Notes: generated by a model not told the origin, from the letters alone. A DNA stretch of 64,000 nt from BOG-908 sp963692875 (GCA_965198755.1 OZ240673.1:4402001-4466000), one strand, 5' to 3'. Counted from the first letter of the stretch, positions 51,792-60,460 are shown. Program-made: numbers and translations.

Positions 51792-51837
51792 TGACCTTCC
51801 TTGACGCATCGCAAGCCTTGCCCCCGTTCTGTGCGCC

Positions 51838-52824
51838 ATGAGCTCCATCCTGATCGCCGAGATCCTGCGCAACGGGCACGTCGAATCCCGCCACACCGGT
51901 GCCTTTGCCGTCGCCGACGCCTCAGGCCGGCTCGTGCTTTCCGGCGGCGACCCTGAGCGCGCAATCTTCCCGCGCTCGGCCATCAAGGCGCTGCAGGCGA
52001 TCCCGCTACTCGTCAGCGGCGCGGCCGACCGCTTCGGGCTGGACGGGCCGGCTTTGGCGCTGGCATGCGCGTCGCATGTCGGCGCGCCGGCGCATGCGGA
52101 GACGGTGCGGGCCATGCTGCAGGCGGCGGGGCGCGGCCCGGACTGCCTGGAATGCGGCGCGCACTGGCCCAGCAGCGCGTCGGTCGCCCGCGCGCTGGCG
52201 GCGGCCGGTGCGGGGTCGAGCGCGTTGCACAACAACTGTTCCGGCAAGCATGCCGGCTTCGTGTGCACCGCGGTGGCCAGCGGGCGCGACCCGGCCGGCT
52301 ACGTCGCCCCGGACCACCCGACCATGCGCGGGGTGACCGAAGCGGTGGCGGCAGTGACCGGCGCCCGGCTGGACGCGCAGAGCCCCGCCGTGGACGGCTG
52401 CTCGATCCCGGCGTACCGGATCAGGCTGGCCGACTTGGCGGCGGGCTTCGCGCGGTTCGGCGCCGGCGTGGGGATGCCCGCCGGGTTCGCAGAAGCAGCC
52501 GTGCGGTTGCGGCGCGCGGTAGCGGCCAACCCGATGATGGTGGCCGGCCCACGGCGATTCGACACTGCGGTGGCCGAGGCGCTGGGCGAGGCGGCGTTCG
52601 TGAAAGTTGGCGCCGAGGGGGTGTATTGCGGCGCGCTGCCAGCGTTGGGCGTGGGTTTCGCCCTGAAATGCGACGACGGCGCACTGCGTGCGGCCGAGGC
52701 TGCGGCGGCCGCGTTGCTGCGCCATCTTCTCGGCGCCGCGCCCGCGCTGGACGAGCTGGCCGCGCCCAAGCTGAAAAATTGGCGCGGCATGGAGGTCGGC
52801 GCCGTTCGGCCAACCATCGTGTGA
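51838..52824 (+). CDS. L-asparaginase, rhizobial (class 3) type
   Basis: This hydrolyses asparagine to aspartate and ammonia. The 328-aa protein belongs to the ReAV-like group, unrelated to E. coli asparaginases. The Ser-x-x-Lys pair is in FPRSAIKALQ (Ser47, Lys50). The Cys/Lys zinc-site segments are HNNCSGKHAGF and VDGCSIPAY. VGMPAGFAE, NPMMVAG and KVGAEGVYCGALP complete the pattern. The cytosolic enzyme starts at ATG 51838, just after the hairpin cluster. It is not part of an obvious operon. Confidence 0.9.
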   Translation: MSSILIAEILRNGHVESRHTGAFAVADASGRLVLSGGDPERAIFPRSAIKALQAIPLLVSGAADRFGLDGPALALACASHVGAPAHAETVRAMLQAAGRGPDCLECGAHWPSSASVARALAAAGAGSSALHNNCSGKHAGFVCTAVASGRDPAGYVAPDHPTMRGVTEAVAAVTGARLDAQSPAVDGCSIPAYRIRLADLAAGFARFGAGVGMPAGFAEAAVRLRRAVAANPMMVAGPRRFDTAVAEALGEAAFVKVGAEGVYCGALPALGVGFALKCDDGALRAAEAAAAALLRHLLGAAPALDELAAPKLKNWRGMEVGAVRPTIV

Positions 52825-52974
52825 CCGCGGGTTGCGTGACAGCGGCGCCCGATCTGTCGCATGTTGACCCCGGCGTGTTGCGCGGCGGCTCCCCTTGCCC
52901 GGAGAGGACGGCGGAACACATTGGTCGGGACAGGTCATGCGCTGACCCGCGGACATTGATGAGAGGCTGCACCT

Positions 52975-53328
52975 TTGAAACGGCCATCCCGGGTCCGCCC
53001 ACCTGCCGGCACTGAACTCGCCCTGGTCCCGCGGGTGTTTGCTGTCGCGGCCGCGGTGTTGCTGGTGGGGTCGGTGGCGCTGGCCTCCATCCTGCCGCCC
53101 GACATGAGCCTGCGGCAGGCGATCGCCGCGATGGATGCGGGTGCGGTGACCCACCTGCAGGGCCTGGTGACCGGTGTGCTCGGGCGTGGGTTCTGGGACC
53201 TGATGTGCACGCCGCTGCTGGTGCGGCCCGTCTGGCTGGTGCCGGTGTGCCTGGGCCTGGTGTGCGTTGGCGGTACGGTGACGGCGATGTCGCAGGCGGC
53301 ACCGCGGACGAAGCAGAAGAGAAGCTAA
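52975..53328 (+). CDS. Small membrane protein of unknown function
   Basis: The 117-aa product has two hydrophobic segments: VPRVFAVAAAVLLVGSVALA (about residues 18-37) and LVRPVWLVPVCLGLVCVGG (about residues 82-100). A short amphipathic loop with LRQAIAAMDAG lies between them, and both ends are basic. I recognise no family. The start is a TTG with GAGAGG about 10 nt upstream, and a later start is possible. GC-rich codon use fits the neighbours. It ends just before a repeat. Confidence 0.55.
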   Translation: MKRPSRVRPPAGTELALVPRVFAVAAAVLLVGSVALASILPPDMSLRQAIAAMDAGAVTHLQGLVTGVLGRGFWDLMCTPLLVRPVWLVPVCLGLVCVGGTVTAMSQAAPRTKQKRS

Positions 53329-53457
53329 GCAAGGCTTTTTTCGAGAAAAAGAAGCAAAAGCTTTCACGTCCGCTGTCGCGGTCGTTTCCGGCGAGCGCGC
53401 GACAGCGGAAACAAAAGTTTTTTGGTTCTTTTTTTCAAAAAAGAACTGCTTGCTTTC
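53326..53457. repeat. Two-armed repeat between convergent genes
   Basis: The left arm is shortened (TTTTTTCGAGAAAAAGAAG). The centre has CCGCTGTCGCGG and CGCGCGACAGCGG, which can pair. The right arm is the GGTTC type and ends at the hppD stop. Confidence 0.91.
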
Positions 53458-54567
53458 TTACGCCGGCGTCAGCACCCCCCGCCGTATCTGATCCTCCTCG
53501 ATCGACTCGAACAGCGCCCGAAAATTCCCCTCGCCGAACCCATCGTTCCCCTTGCGCTGGATGAACTCGAAGAACACCGGCCCGATCAGGTTAGCCGAGA
53601 AGATCTGCAGCAGCGTGCCGATGCCGTCGCGTCCCACCACCTGCTCGCCGTCGATCAGGATGCCGAGCGCGCGTAGTTTTGCCACGTCCTCGCCGTGGCC
53701 GGGCAGGCGGCGGTCCACCATCTCGTAGTAGGTGGCCGGCGGTGCGGGCATGAACGCCAGCCCGTCCTGCCGCAGGCCGCCGACGCTGGCGAAGATGTCG
53801 TGCGAACCCATGGCGATGTGCTGGATGCCCTCGCCCTTGTAGGCGTGCAGGTATTCCTCGATTTGGCTGTGCTCATCGGCGGATTCGTTGAGCGGGATGC
53901 GGATGCGGTTGTCCGGGCTGGTAAGCGCGCGGCTGGTCAGCCCGGTGTGGCGGCCCTCGATGTCGAAGAAGCGGATCTGCCGAAAATTGAAGATGCGCGC
54001 GTAGAAGTCGAACCAGACTTCCATGCGGCCGCGGTGCACGTTGTGGGTCAGGTGGTCGATGTAGAACATCTGCCGGCCGGCGGGGGCGGGGTCGCGTTCG
54101 CCCAGCCACTCGAACTCGGCGTCGTAGCAGGATCCGGTCTCGCCGTAGCGGTCGATAAAGTAGATCAGGCTGCCGCCGATGCCCTCGATGGCGGGCACGT
54201 CCAGCGTCAGACTGCCGTGCTCGGCACCCACGGGGACTGCGCCCAGGGAGACGGCGTGGCGGTGGGCGTGGCCAGCGTCGGCGACGCGGAAGGCCATGCT
54301 GGGCACCGAGGGGCCGTGGGCGGCGGCGAAGCGCGCGGCGTGGCTGTCCGGCTCGGCGCTGACCAGGAAGTTGATGGTGCCCTGGCGGTAGAGCGTGGTG
54401 TCGCGGCTGCGGTGCTTCGCCACGGCGGTGAAGCCCATCTGGCGAAACTGCGCGTGCAGTGCGGCGGGGTCGGGGTGGGTGAACTCGACGAACTCGAAGC
54501 CGTCGGTGCCGGCCGGGTTGTCCTGGCTGATGGTGGCGCGCGGCGCGTCGTGCGGATAGGGACCCAT
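53458..54567 (-). CDS. hppD: 4-Hydroxyphenylpyruvate dioxygenase
   Basis: This Fe(II) enzyme converts 4-hydroxyphenylpyruvate to homogentisate in tyrosine degradation. The vicinal-oxygen-chelate halves are clear. The metal ligands are the His in YIDHLTHNVHRG, the His in GIQHIAMGSHD and the Glu in GPVFFEFIQRKG, and GFGEGNFRALFESIEEDQ closes the C-terminus. ATG 54567 is chosen for AGGAAAGG about 9 nt upstream, giving 369 aa. It is divergent from an Lrp/AsnC regulator gene, likely its regulator. No later pathway gene is nearby. Confidence 0.95.
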   Translation of the reverse strand: MGPYPHDAPRATISQDNPAGTDGFEFVEFTHPDPAALHAQFRQMGFTAVAKHRSRDTTLYRQGTINFLVSAEPDSHAARFAAAHGPSVPSMAFRVADAGHAHRHAVSLGAVPVGAEHGSLTLDVPAIEGIGGSLIYFIDRYGETGSCYDAEFEWLGERDPAPAGRQMFYIDHLTHNVHRGRMEVWFDFYARIFNFRQIRFFDIEGRHTGLTSRALTSPDNRIRIPLNESADEHSQIEEYLHAYKGEGIQHIAMGSHDIFASVGGLRQDGLAFMPAPPATYYEMVDRRLPGHGEDVAKLRALGILIDGEQVVGRDGIGTLLQIFSANLIGPVFFEFIQRKGNDGFGEGNFRALFESIEEDQIRRGVLTPA

Positions 54568-54683
54568 GGGTGCGTTGCCTTTCCTGATCTGCACAGGAGA
54601 CCACGGCGCGGGTGGGAAAGGGGTTGCATAATGACCGGGCTGACGGCTGATTACGCACGTTTCGTGAGTGTGACGGGATCATC
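54568..54683. promoter_or_regulatory. Divergent promoter region between hppD and the Lrp/AsnC gene
   Basis: A 116-bp repeat-free gap. It contains GGTTGCATAATGACC and CTGATTACGCACG, locally AT-richer, the natural place for Lrp-type binding and both promoters. The elements could not be assigned with confidence. Confidence 0.4.
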
Positions 54684-55163
54684 ATGCAAGACATCCGCAT
54701 GGACGAGTTCGACTTGCGGCTGCTGCGTGCGGTGCAGTCCAACGGCCGGCTCGGCAATCAGGAGTTGGCCGAGCGGGTGGGGCTATCTGCGTCGCAGTGC
54801 TCGCGCCGGCGGACGGCGCTGGAGGCGTCCGGCATCATCCGTGCCTACCGGGCGGAGCTGGATGCGGACGCGCTCGGGTTGTCGTTGCTGGTGTTCATCC
54901 ACGTCACGCTGAACACGCACAGCCGGGACAACGCCGGCGGCTTTCGCGACCTGGTGGCCGGCGTGGGGGCGATCCAGGAATGTTTCGCACTGACCGGCGA
55001 CGCGGATTACCTGCTGCGCGTGCGGCTGCCGGGGCTTGCCGCGCTGGCGTCGCTGCTGAACGACACGCTGCTGCCGCATCGGAGCGTGGCGCAGCTTCGC
55101 TCGTCGATCGTGTTCGAGACGATCAAGTCTGGGAGTGAGTTGCCGCTGACAGGAAGAAAGTAA
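54684..55163 (+). CDS. Lrp/AsnC-family transcriptional regulator
   Basis: The 159-aa protein has an N-terminal helix-turn-helix (EFDLRLLRAVQSNGRLGNQE, then GLSASQCSRRRTALEASGII). The C-terminal ligand-binding RAM domain follows (VFIHVTLNTHS, ECFALTGDADYLLRVRLPGL), as in feast/famine regulators. Divergence from hppD suggests control of tyrosine breakdown, perhaps sensing an aromatic amino acid. The last codons run into a repeat arm. A second ATG six codons in is an alternative start. Confidence 0.9.
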   Translation: MQDIRMDEFDLRLLRAVQSNGRLGNQELAERVGLSASQCSRRRTALEASGIIRAYRAELDADALGLSLLVFIHVTLNTHSRDNAGGFRDLVAGVGAIQECFALTGDADYLLRVRLPGLAALASLLNDTLLPHRSVAQLRSSIVFETIKSGSELPLTGRK

Positions 55164-55186
55164 GGCCTTCTTTTCTGAAGAAAAGA
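55160..55186. repeat. Left part of a repeat arm interrupted by the insertion sequence
   Basis: AAGGCCTTCTTTTCTGAAG followed by AAAAGA, then the insertion sequence begins. It continues at 56559. Confidence 0.9.
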
Positions 55187-55369
55187 TACTGTGTTGCTGG
55201 TCAAGCGCCCATTTGGTTTGAGGGTGGCAAGCTGTCGTGTCTTCGTAAAGCCCGCTTCGCGCCGCTGCGCGGTGGCCTTTGGCCAGGCTTGACGAAGCCC
55301 CGCCAGCTTGCCGCGTGAGTGTGTGGCTGGGGCGGGAAAACGGCTTTGACTGAACTGGAAAACGGGTAA
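55187..55369. ncRNA. Strongly structured insertion-sequence end, bridge-RNA candidate
   Basis: The non-coding end downstream of the transposase can form nested stems. GGCAAGCTG (55226-55234) pairs with CAGCTTGCC (55304-55312). Inside it, CTTCGTAAAGCC (55241-55252) pairs with GGCTTGACGAAG (55286-55297) with one mismatch, and GGCC-TTT-GGCC lies at the tip. IS1111-type elements encode their guide RNA on this side. Transcription is not shown, and the 212-bp upstream end (56347-56558) is the other candidate. Confidence 0.4.
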
Positions 55370-56346
55370 TCAGGCGTTTGCCGGGTTGGCGTTGACATGA
55401 TGGGGATCGAACGGGCGGCGCGTGCGGATCACTGCGTGGGCCAGGACGAGCAGCCTGCGTGCGATGGCGATCAGAACGAGCTTGTTCGGCTTGCCGGCTT
55501 GCTTGAGCCGTTGTGCCACGACCCGCAGGACCGGGTGGCGGCTGGCGCTGAGTGCCGCGAGGTAGAGTGCGCTGCGCAGGTTGGCGTTGCCGATGCGGCT
55601 GATGCCGGTGCTGCGGGTTTGCGCGCCTGAACTATGCTCGGCCGGCGAGAGGCCTGCGAACGCGGCCAGACCTTTGGGCTCGAACTCGGCAATGTTGGGG
55701 ATCTCTGCGAGCAGCACTGCCATGGTCACTTCGCCGATGCCCGGGATGCTGCGCAGCAGCTCGGCCTGATGGCGCGTCTGCATGTCGCCTGCGATCAGCG
55801 CGCGGATGTCGTGGGCGATGGCGTCGATCTCTGCGTTCAGATACGCCAGGCTACGGGCGATGGAGGCCTGCACGGTGGCGCTCCACAGGCCGGCTTTCTG
55901 GCGGTTGAGTTCCTGTGTGCGGGTCGTCTTGAGGGCGGCGCAACGGCGCACGAGCTCGCGCAGGTCGCGCAGGTGCGGCAGCGGCGGCGTCCAGGGGCAG
56001 GGTTTTGCGTGCGGCAGAAGCGCGCGATGAGGGCTGCGTCGAGCTTGTCGGTTTTGTTGCGCCGGAGCTCGGCCTGGCCGAAGGCCTTGATTTGTTTTGG
56101 GTTGATGATGCTGACCTTGATGCCGAGGCCGTGCAGGAAGACGGCGAGATCGAGGCCATAATTGCCGGTGGCTTCCATGCAGGCATGCAGGCCGGTGCTG
56201 CCGCCGGGGATGTGTCGTTCGAGCCAGGCGTGCAGTTCGTCGAACCCTGTCTGATCGTTGGTCAGGTGGAGTGCGGCCGCTCTGTCGCCGTAGAGGAGAT
56301 GGGCGTCGACTTTTGCTTTACCGATATCAAGACCGAGAATGGCCAT
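55370..56346 (-). pseudogene. IS110-family transposase, split by a one-base frameshift
   Basis: The N-terminal DEDD/RuvC-like domain starts MAILGLDIGKAKVDAHLLYG and runs through ACMEATGNYGLDLA and RRNKTDKLDAALIARFC. The C-terminal transposase_20 domain has LLRSIPGIGEVTMAVLLAEI and SGAQTRSTGISRIGNANLRS. The frames change at about 55994-55997, where a run of four G (plus strand) would need a fifth to restore NPAPWTPPLPHL and then LRELVRRCAAL. Total length is about 325 codons, normal for the family. It is either a recent inactivation or a base-calling error in the run. Confidence 0.85.
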
Positions 56347-56558
56347 GGCGAGGCTTCCTTGGGCAAGCGGTGGCGCCCCTCACAGGTCTTTCTTGCAATC
56401 AGGCTGCCCAGCCGCGCTGAGGCCCCGCATACTGTCCGACCGAGAGGTGCAGGATGCGGTGGGCCCGGATCTTTTCTACAGGATCGCCCGAGAAGCAATG
56501 CAAGGTCACCACCGCAGTTCCAGAGCTTGGCCTCCGCCGAGGAACACAGCAAACTTAC

Positions 56559-56665
56559 AAGAAGCAAAAGACTTCTGTCTCCGCTATCGCGGACCTGTCC
56601 GGAGAGCGCGCGACAGCGGAGACAAAAGTTTTTTGGTTCTTTTTTCAAAAAAGAACCGCTTGCTT
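56559..56665. repeat. Right part of the interrupted repeat
   Basis: It resumes with AAGAAGCAAAAGACTTCTG, followed by the centre stem and an intact right arm ending before the next gene's stop codon. Confidence 0.9.
56577..56633. terminator. Central stem of the interrupted repeat, probable two-way terminator
   Basis: GTCTCCGCTATCGCG (56577-56591) pairs with CGCGACAGCGGAGAC (56609-56623) with one mismatch and is followed by AAAAGTTTTTT. Confidence 0.7.
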
Positions 56666-56667
56666 GC

Positions 56668-57384
56668 TTACCGGCGCTCGCAAGGAACGTAGCTCCACCC
56701 GGCACCGCAGGTAGGCTGCGCCGGCCGCCCGGCGTGCAGGCCCAGCGCCGCGTTCAGCCCGATCGCCATGACGCTCATGATCTGCGGCCTGCCTCCGCCC
56801 TGCTGCGCGCTCTCCTTCGGCTCCGGCGGCAACTCGCCTTCCGCGCTGACGATGCGCTGGCGAAAGGCGAGCACCTTCTGCTGCCGCGCCTCGTTGGCGG
56901 CGCCCCACGTCAGCTTGCGCTGCACCAGCGCCAGCGTGCTCTGGTCGGCCTCCGCGAAGCCGTGGGCGTAGAGGTCGGCGATGCGCGGCTCGACGGATTG
57001 CAACCTGTCGATCAGGGCGGTCCGGCACTGCGTCAGCGCTTCCTGGCGCTGTTCGAGCAGGCTGACGTCCGCGGGTAGCGGGTAGGTCTGGTCGGCGAGC
57101 TGCTGCAGGGAGGGAGAGGCGGCGCTGACCGGCAGGTGGACGAACAGCGGCGCCCATCTCTGGTCGGCGTTCACCTGGCTGGCGCATCGGTTCATCTCGG
57201 CCGTCGCTGTCCGGTAAGGACCGCCGGGCGCACCCAGGCTGGTCTGGGACCCGGCATGCGCGTCAGCCTGGCCGCCGAACAGCGCGCCGACCTGGCCGCC
57301 GAAGAACCCGTTGCTCTGGGCGTGGGCGGTGCTGGCGCACAGCAGCACCAGCGCGATTGAAATACCCTTGCTGTAGAATGTCAT
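56668..57384 (-). CDS. Secreted protein of unknown function
   Basis: The 238-aa product starts with a Sec signal (GISIALVLLCASTAHA, then Q). The mature part has a Gly-rich stretch (SNGFFGGQVGALFGGQADAH). A helical Gln/Leu-rich middle follows (LLEQRQEALTQCRTALIDRL), then LTWGAANEARQQKVLAFRQRI and a Cys-containing tail (PTCGAGWSYVPCERR). Four cysteines suggest disulfides. I recognise no family. ATG 57384 is preferred because the signal peptide follows at once and GGGAG lies about 12 nt upstream. Confidence 0.65.
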   Translation of the reverse strand: MTFYSKGISIALVLLCASTAHAQSNGFFGGQVGALFGGQADAHAGSQTSLGAPGGPYRTATAEMNRCASQVNADQRWAPLFVHLPVSAASPSLQQLADQTYPLPADVSLLEQRQEALTQCRTALIDRLQSVEPRIADLYAHGFAEADQSTLALVQRKLTWGAANEARQQKVLAFRQRIVSAEGELPPEPKESAQQGGGRPQIMSVMAIGLNAALGLHAGRPAQPTCGAGWSYVPCERR

Positions 57385-57635
57385 TTGGGACGCTCCCGTA
57401 TCGAACACAGCTAACACCATGCGGAAATACGTTGCAACACCAAATCGCGGTAGCGGTGGGCGTTTGTTTCCTGACGATGAGCGCAAGGACTACTTTTGTC
57501 AGTTCCTGCCTGTAAAGTCGGCCTGACGGGTGATCTGGCGTGGCGTTTCGAGCACCGAAGCGGACCACCTCGCCCTGCGTCGTCGGTCCGATCGTGCAAG
57601 TCGATGCTCCTTGGGCCTTGAGCACCGGAGCGTCA

Positions 57636-57847
57636 TCCTGGGCACGCTCTTCGCGTGTCGTGCGAAGCGCGCTTCTCGCATGACGTGCTGGGCACGGCTT
57701 TCGTTGTCGTGCTGGGCACGCTTCTCGCTGACGTGCGAGGCACGTTTTCGCTGACGTAATATGCACATTTTTTGCTGTCGTGTGGGCACGTTTTAGCGTC
57801 GAGCGGCACGCTTCTCACGTGATGTGCGAGTAGCACGCGGCGCACGG
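57636..57847. repeat. Degenerate tandem array of about 24-bp units
   Basis: About nine units of 22-25 bp follow one another, best seen as TGCTGGGCACG + CTTCTCGCTGACG at 57710-57733 and its neighbours at 57686 and 57734. Each ends in GACG or GTCG and holds GGCACG. Spacing is continuous, unlike a CRISPR array. Any translation gives basic octapeptide-like repeats, but no start context or domain supports a gene. The rest of the gap 57385-58123 shows nothing recognisable. Confidence 0.7.
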
Positions 57848-58123
57848 TAGGATCGCGTCAGATGGCGGCCAGGGCTTTTTGCACGCGGACACTGAACCAG
57901 CTACGAACTATCGGCTCGGCTGCCGCAAACACCCCGGCAACGCGCGCTGTGCGGCTTGCTTCGCAACTCACCAGCAACTACGTGGCGACTTACGCCAGCT
58001 TGTGGCGACGTATGCCGGACCGGCACGTAGCCGTGCGGCCGATATCATGCAGTATCAGGGAGTTGGCTGCCTGGCACGTTCTCTGCAGAACCAGCCTCAA
58101 GCCGTCAACCGGGAGGTCCTGTC

Positions 58124-58906
58124 TTGCTGCATCGAAAAGCTGCTCTCGCCGTCTGCCTTGGTGCTGCCTCGATTTGCCAGGGTGCCCAGGCGGCCACGCT
58201 GCAAACCACGCTGACAGGCGCGAGCCTCTCGCTGGATGGCAGCTGCATGCGCCGGGCGGAGGTCCAGCCAGACACAACACTGCACGGCCAGGCAATGGTG
58301 CAGGCCACCGCGGACAACCAGCAGGAGCTGGATGAGCTGGTCCTGCAAAGCCGCCAGGCCGCCACGATCGGCAATCGGCCGGGGAATTGCTGGCAGCCGA
58401 CGTCATCGTTCCAGCCGACGCTGGACGTCTCCGTGCGCGTGCCCGCCGGCTTCCCGCTCGCCGTCGGCGCCGCGGGCGTCACCCGCTACGTTATCGGGCC
58501 CGTGGCCGGACCGTTGAAGATCGACCTGTCCGGCGCCGCGGACGTTGAAGCTGCGGACGCCAGCACGCTCGTGGCACAGCTGTCCGGTTCCGGAGTCATA
58601 TCGGTGCAGCAGGTCAGCGGTCCGGCGCGGCTCGACCTGTCCGGCCACGGACGCATCGAGGTAGGACGCGCGGACATGCCCAACCTGTCGGTGAGCCTGA
58701 GCGGCGCCGGCGAACTCCGTGTCGACGCGGGCCAGATCGGCAGCCTCGTGCTGGACCAGAGCGGCGCCGGACACGTCCAGTTCGGTGCTACCGTGGGTGA
58801 CGCGAAGGTGGACCTATCCGGCGTGGGCGCGGTGCATTTCGCCCGGGTAACCGGCCGGCTGGAGAAGGACGTGAGCGGGCTGGGAGTCGTTACTGTTGGG
58901 GACTGA
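58124..58906 (+). CDS. Secreted GIN-domain (DUF2807) protein
   Basis: The 260-aa exported protein has a signal peptide (LHRKAALAVCLGAASICQGA). A repetitive beta-rich body follows, in which segments such as KIDLSGAADVE, LDLSGHGRIEVG, VSLSGAGELRVDAG and LVLDQSGAGHVQFG recur. This is the right-handed beta-helix pattern of the GIN domain called putative adhesin head. The start is a TTG directly before the signal peptide. The role is unknown, and surface or periplasmic location is inferred. It is followed by a repeat. Confidence 0.8.
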   Translation: MLHRKAALAVCLGAASICQGAQAATLQTTLTGASLSLDGSCMRRAEVQPDTTLHGQAMVQATADNQQELDELVLQSRQAATIGNRPGNCWQPTSSFQPTLDVSVRVPAGFPLAVGAAGVTRYVIGPVAGPLKIDLSGAADVEAADASTLVAQLSGSGVISVQQVSGPARLDLSGHGRIEVGRADMPNLSVSLSGAGELRVDAGQIGSLVLDQSGAGHVQFGATVGDAKVDLSGVGAVHFARVTGRLEKDVSGLGVVTVGD

Positions 58907-58958
58907 CTAGGCTTGTTCTAGAAGGAACTCTGACGGAATTCCGTGCGCCGGTTCAGAA

Positions 58959-59106
58959 GAAAGCAAGGTCTTCTTTTTCGAGAAAAAGAAGCAAAAAGCT
59001 TTTACTACGGCTGTCGCGGACGGCTGAAACGACGCGTTTCACCAACGCGCACCGAAGGGAGACAAAAGTTTTTTGGTTCTTTCTTTCAAAAAAGAACTGC
59101 TTGCTT
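58959..59106. repeat. Two-armed repeat before the amidohydrolase gene
   Basis: The left arm is the CTTCTTTTTCGAG type, the centre is GGCTGTCGCGGACGGCTG with a GAAACGACGCGTTTC palindrome, and the right arm is the GGTTC type with one C in the loop run. Confidence 0.91.
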
Positions 59107-59170
59107 TGAGCGTTGCCCTCAGCCCTCAACGCACCTAGGCTCCGCGCCAAGGCCGCGGAGGGCAAAGTGG

Positions 59171-60460
59171 ATGAAGGTCTTCCGGCTCGGCAGCATCTGT
59201 GCAGCATTCCTGGCAGCCGCGATCGCGCACGCCGGGGCCGAGACGGCCAGGTCCATGCTGCTGCGCCCGGCGCGGGTATGGACGGCCGGCGAACCCGTCC
59301 ACCAGGGCTGGGTGGTGCTGGTCACCGGCGCCACCATCGCGGCCGTGGGCCCTGCGGCCGCAATCTCCGCCCCGCCCGGTGCAGAGACGATCGACCTGCC
59401 GGACCAGACGCTGATCCCCGGCCTGATGGACATCCACTCCCACCTGCTGCTGCACCCGTATAACGAGGCGCTTTGGGACGATCAGGTGTTGCGCGAGCCG
59501 GTGCCGTACCGCACGCTGCGCGCCGGCCGGCAGGCCACCGCCACGCTGATGGCGGGCTTCACCACGCTTCGTGACCTCGGCACGGAGGGCGCGGGCTACG
59601 CCGACGTGTCGGTCAAGCGCGCGGTCGAGGAGGGCATCATCGCGGGCCCGCGGCTGTTCGTGGCCACCCGCGCCATCGTGGCGGAAGGCGCCTACGGGCC
59701 GGCGGTGCGCAGTTGGCGACCGGACGTGGAGCTGCCGCAGGGCGCGCAGGAGGTGAGCGGCACCGACAGCATCGTGCGTGCCGTGCGCGAGCAGGCGGCC
59801 CGCGGCGCGGACTGGATCAAGCTGTATGCGGACTACCGCGCCGGCCCCGGCGGCGAGGCGGTGGCCACGCTGTCCACCGACGAGATGCGCGCCGCCGTGC
59901 AGGCCGCGCACGGGCTGGACCGTCCGGTGGCCGTGCACGCCACCACCGCGGAAGGCATGCGCCGCGCGATCGACGCCGGCGTGAACACTATCGAGCACGG
60001 CTACGGCGGCAACGCGGTGCTGTTTCACGCGATGGCCGAGAAAGGCATCGCCTACCTGCCGACGCTGACCGCGGTGGAAGCCACCAGCGCGTATTTCCAG
60101 CACTACGTTGCGGGCAAGACACCGCCGACGCACGCGATGGATGTTGCCGCGGCAGCGTTTCGTGCAGCGCTGGCCAGCGGTGTGACCATCGGGTTGGGCA
60201 GCGACGTGGGCGTGTTCACCCACGGCACCAACTGGCGCGAGCTGGAGTGGCTGGTGCGTGACGGCATGACTCCGGTGCAGGCGCTGACGGCGGCGACGGC
60301 GACGGACGCGAAGATACTTGGCCACGACAACGATCTTGGGCGGGTCAGGGCGGGGTATCAGGCGGATCTGGTGGCCGTGCCGGGGGACCCTACGCAGGAT
60401 GTGGGCGTGGTGGAGCGGGTGGGGTTTGTGATGAAGGCTGGGCAGGTCTTTAAGCGGTAG
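59171..60460 (+). CDS. Exported imidazolonepropionase-like amidohydrolase
   Basis: This is a periplasmic metal hydrolase of the Xaa-Pro dipeptidase-like amidohydrolase branch. A signal peptide (VFRLGSICAAFLAAAIAHAG) is followed by the small beta-domain and the metal-site motif MDIHSHLLLHP. The probable carboxylated Lys is in DWIKLYADYRAG. The second-half His residues lie in AVHATTAEGM and TIEHGYGG, and the late Asp in GLGSDVGVFTHG. At 429 aa it is of family length. It lies in front of an acylase-family gene, so both may act on peptides or amides. Confidence 0.87.
   Translation: MKVFRLGSICAAFLAAAIAHAGAETARSMLLRPARVWTAGEPVHQGWVVLVTGATIAAVGPAAAISAPPGAETIDLPDQTLIPGLMDIHSHLLLHPYNEALWDDQVLREPVPYRTLRAGRQATATLMAGFTTLRDLGTEGAGYADVSVKRAVEEGIIAGPRLFVATRAIVAEGAYGPAVRSWRPDVELPQGAQEVSGTDSIVRAVREQAARGADWIKLYADYRAGPGGEAVATLSTDEMRAAVQAAHGLDRPVAVHATTAEGMRRAIDAGVNTIEHGYGGNAVLFHAMAEKGIAYLPTLTAVEATSAYFQHYVAGKTPPTHAMDVAAAAFRAALASGVTIGLGSDVGVFTHGTNWRELEWLVRDGMTPVQALTAATATDAKILGHDNDLGRVRAGYQADLVAVPGDPTQDVGVVERVGFVMKAGQVFKR

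Larger units (their letters stand above)
55187..56558 (-). mobile_element. IS110/IS1111-type insertion sequence inside a repeat arm
   Basis: An about 1.37-kb element with one transposase gene reading leftward and non-coding ends of 183 bp and 212 bp. Short subterminal inverted repeats are visible: CTGTGTT (55189-55195) and AACACAG (56543-56549). These are a feature of the IS1111 subgroup. Comparing the flanks with intact repeats rebuilds GAAAAGAAGCAAAAG across the junction, so the target is the hairpin of a left arm. Members of this family insert into REP palindromes in other bacteria and are guided by a bridge RNA. Confidence 0.88.

Noticed and set aside
57263..57845. Minus-strand genes with basic octapeptide repeats over the tandem array.
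   Set aside because: Several overlapping frames give equally repetitive basic peptides, as expected from a 24-bp tandem repeat. No start signal or fold was seen.
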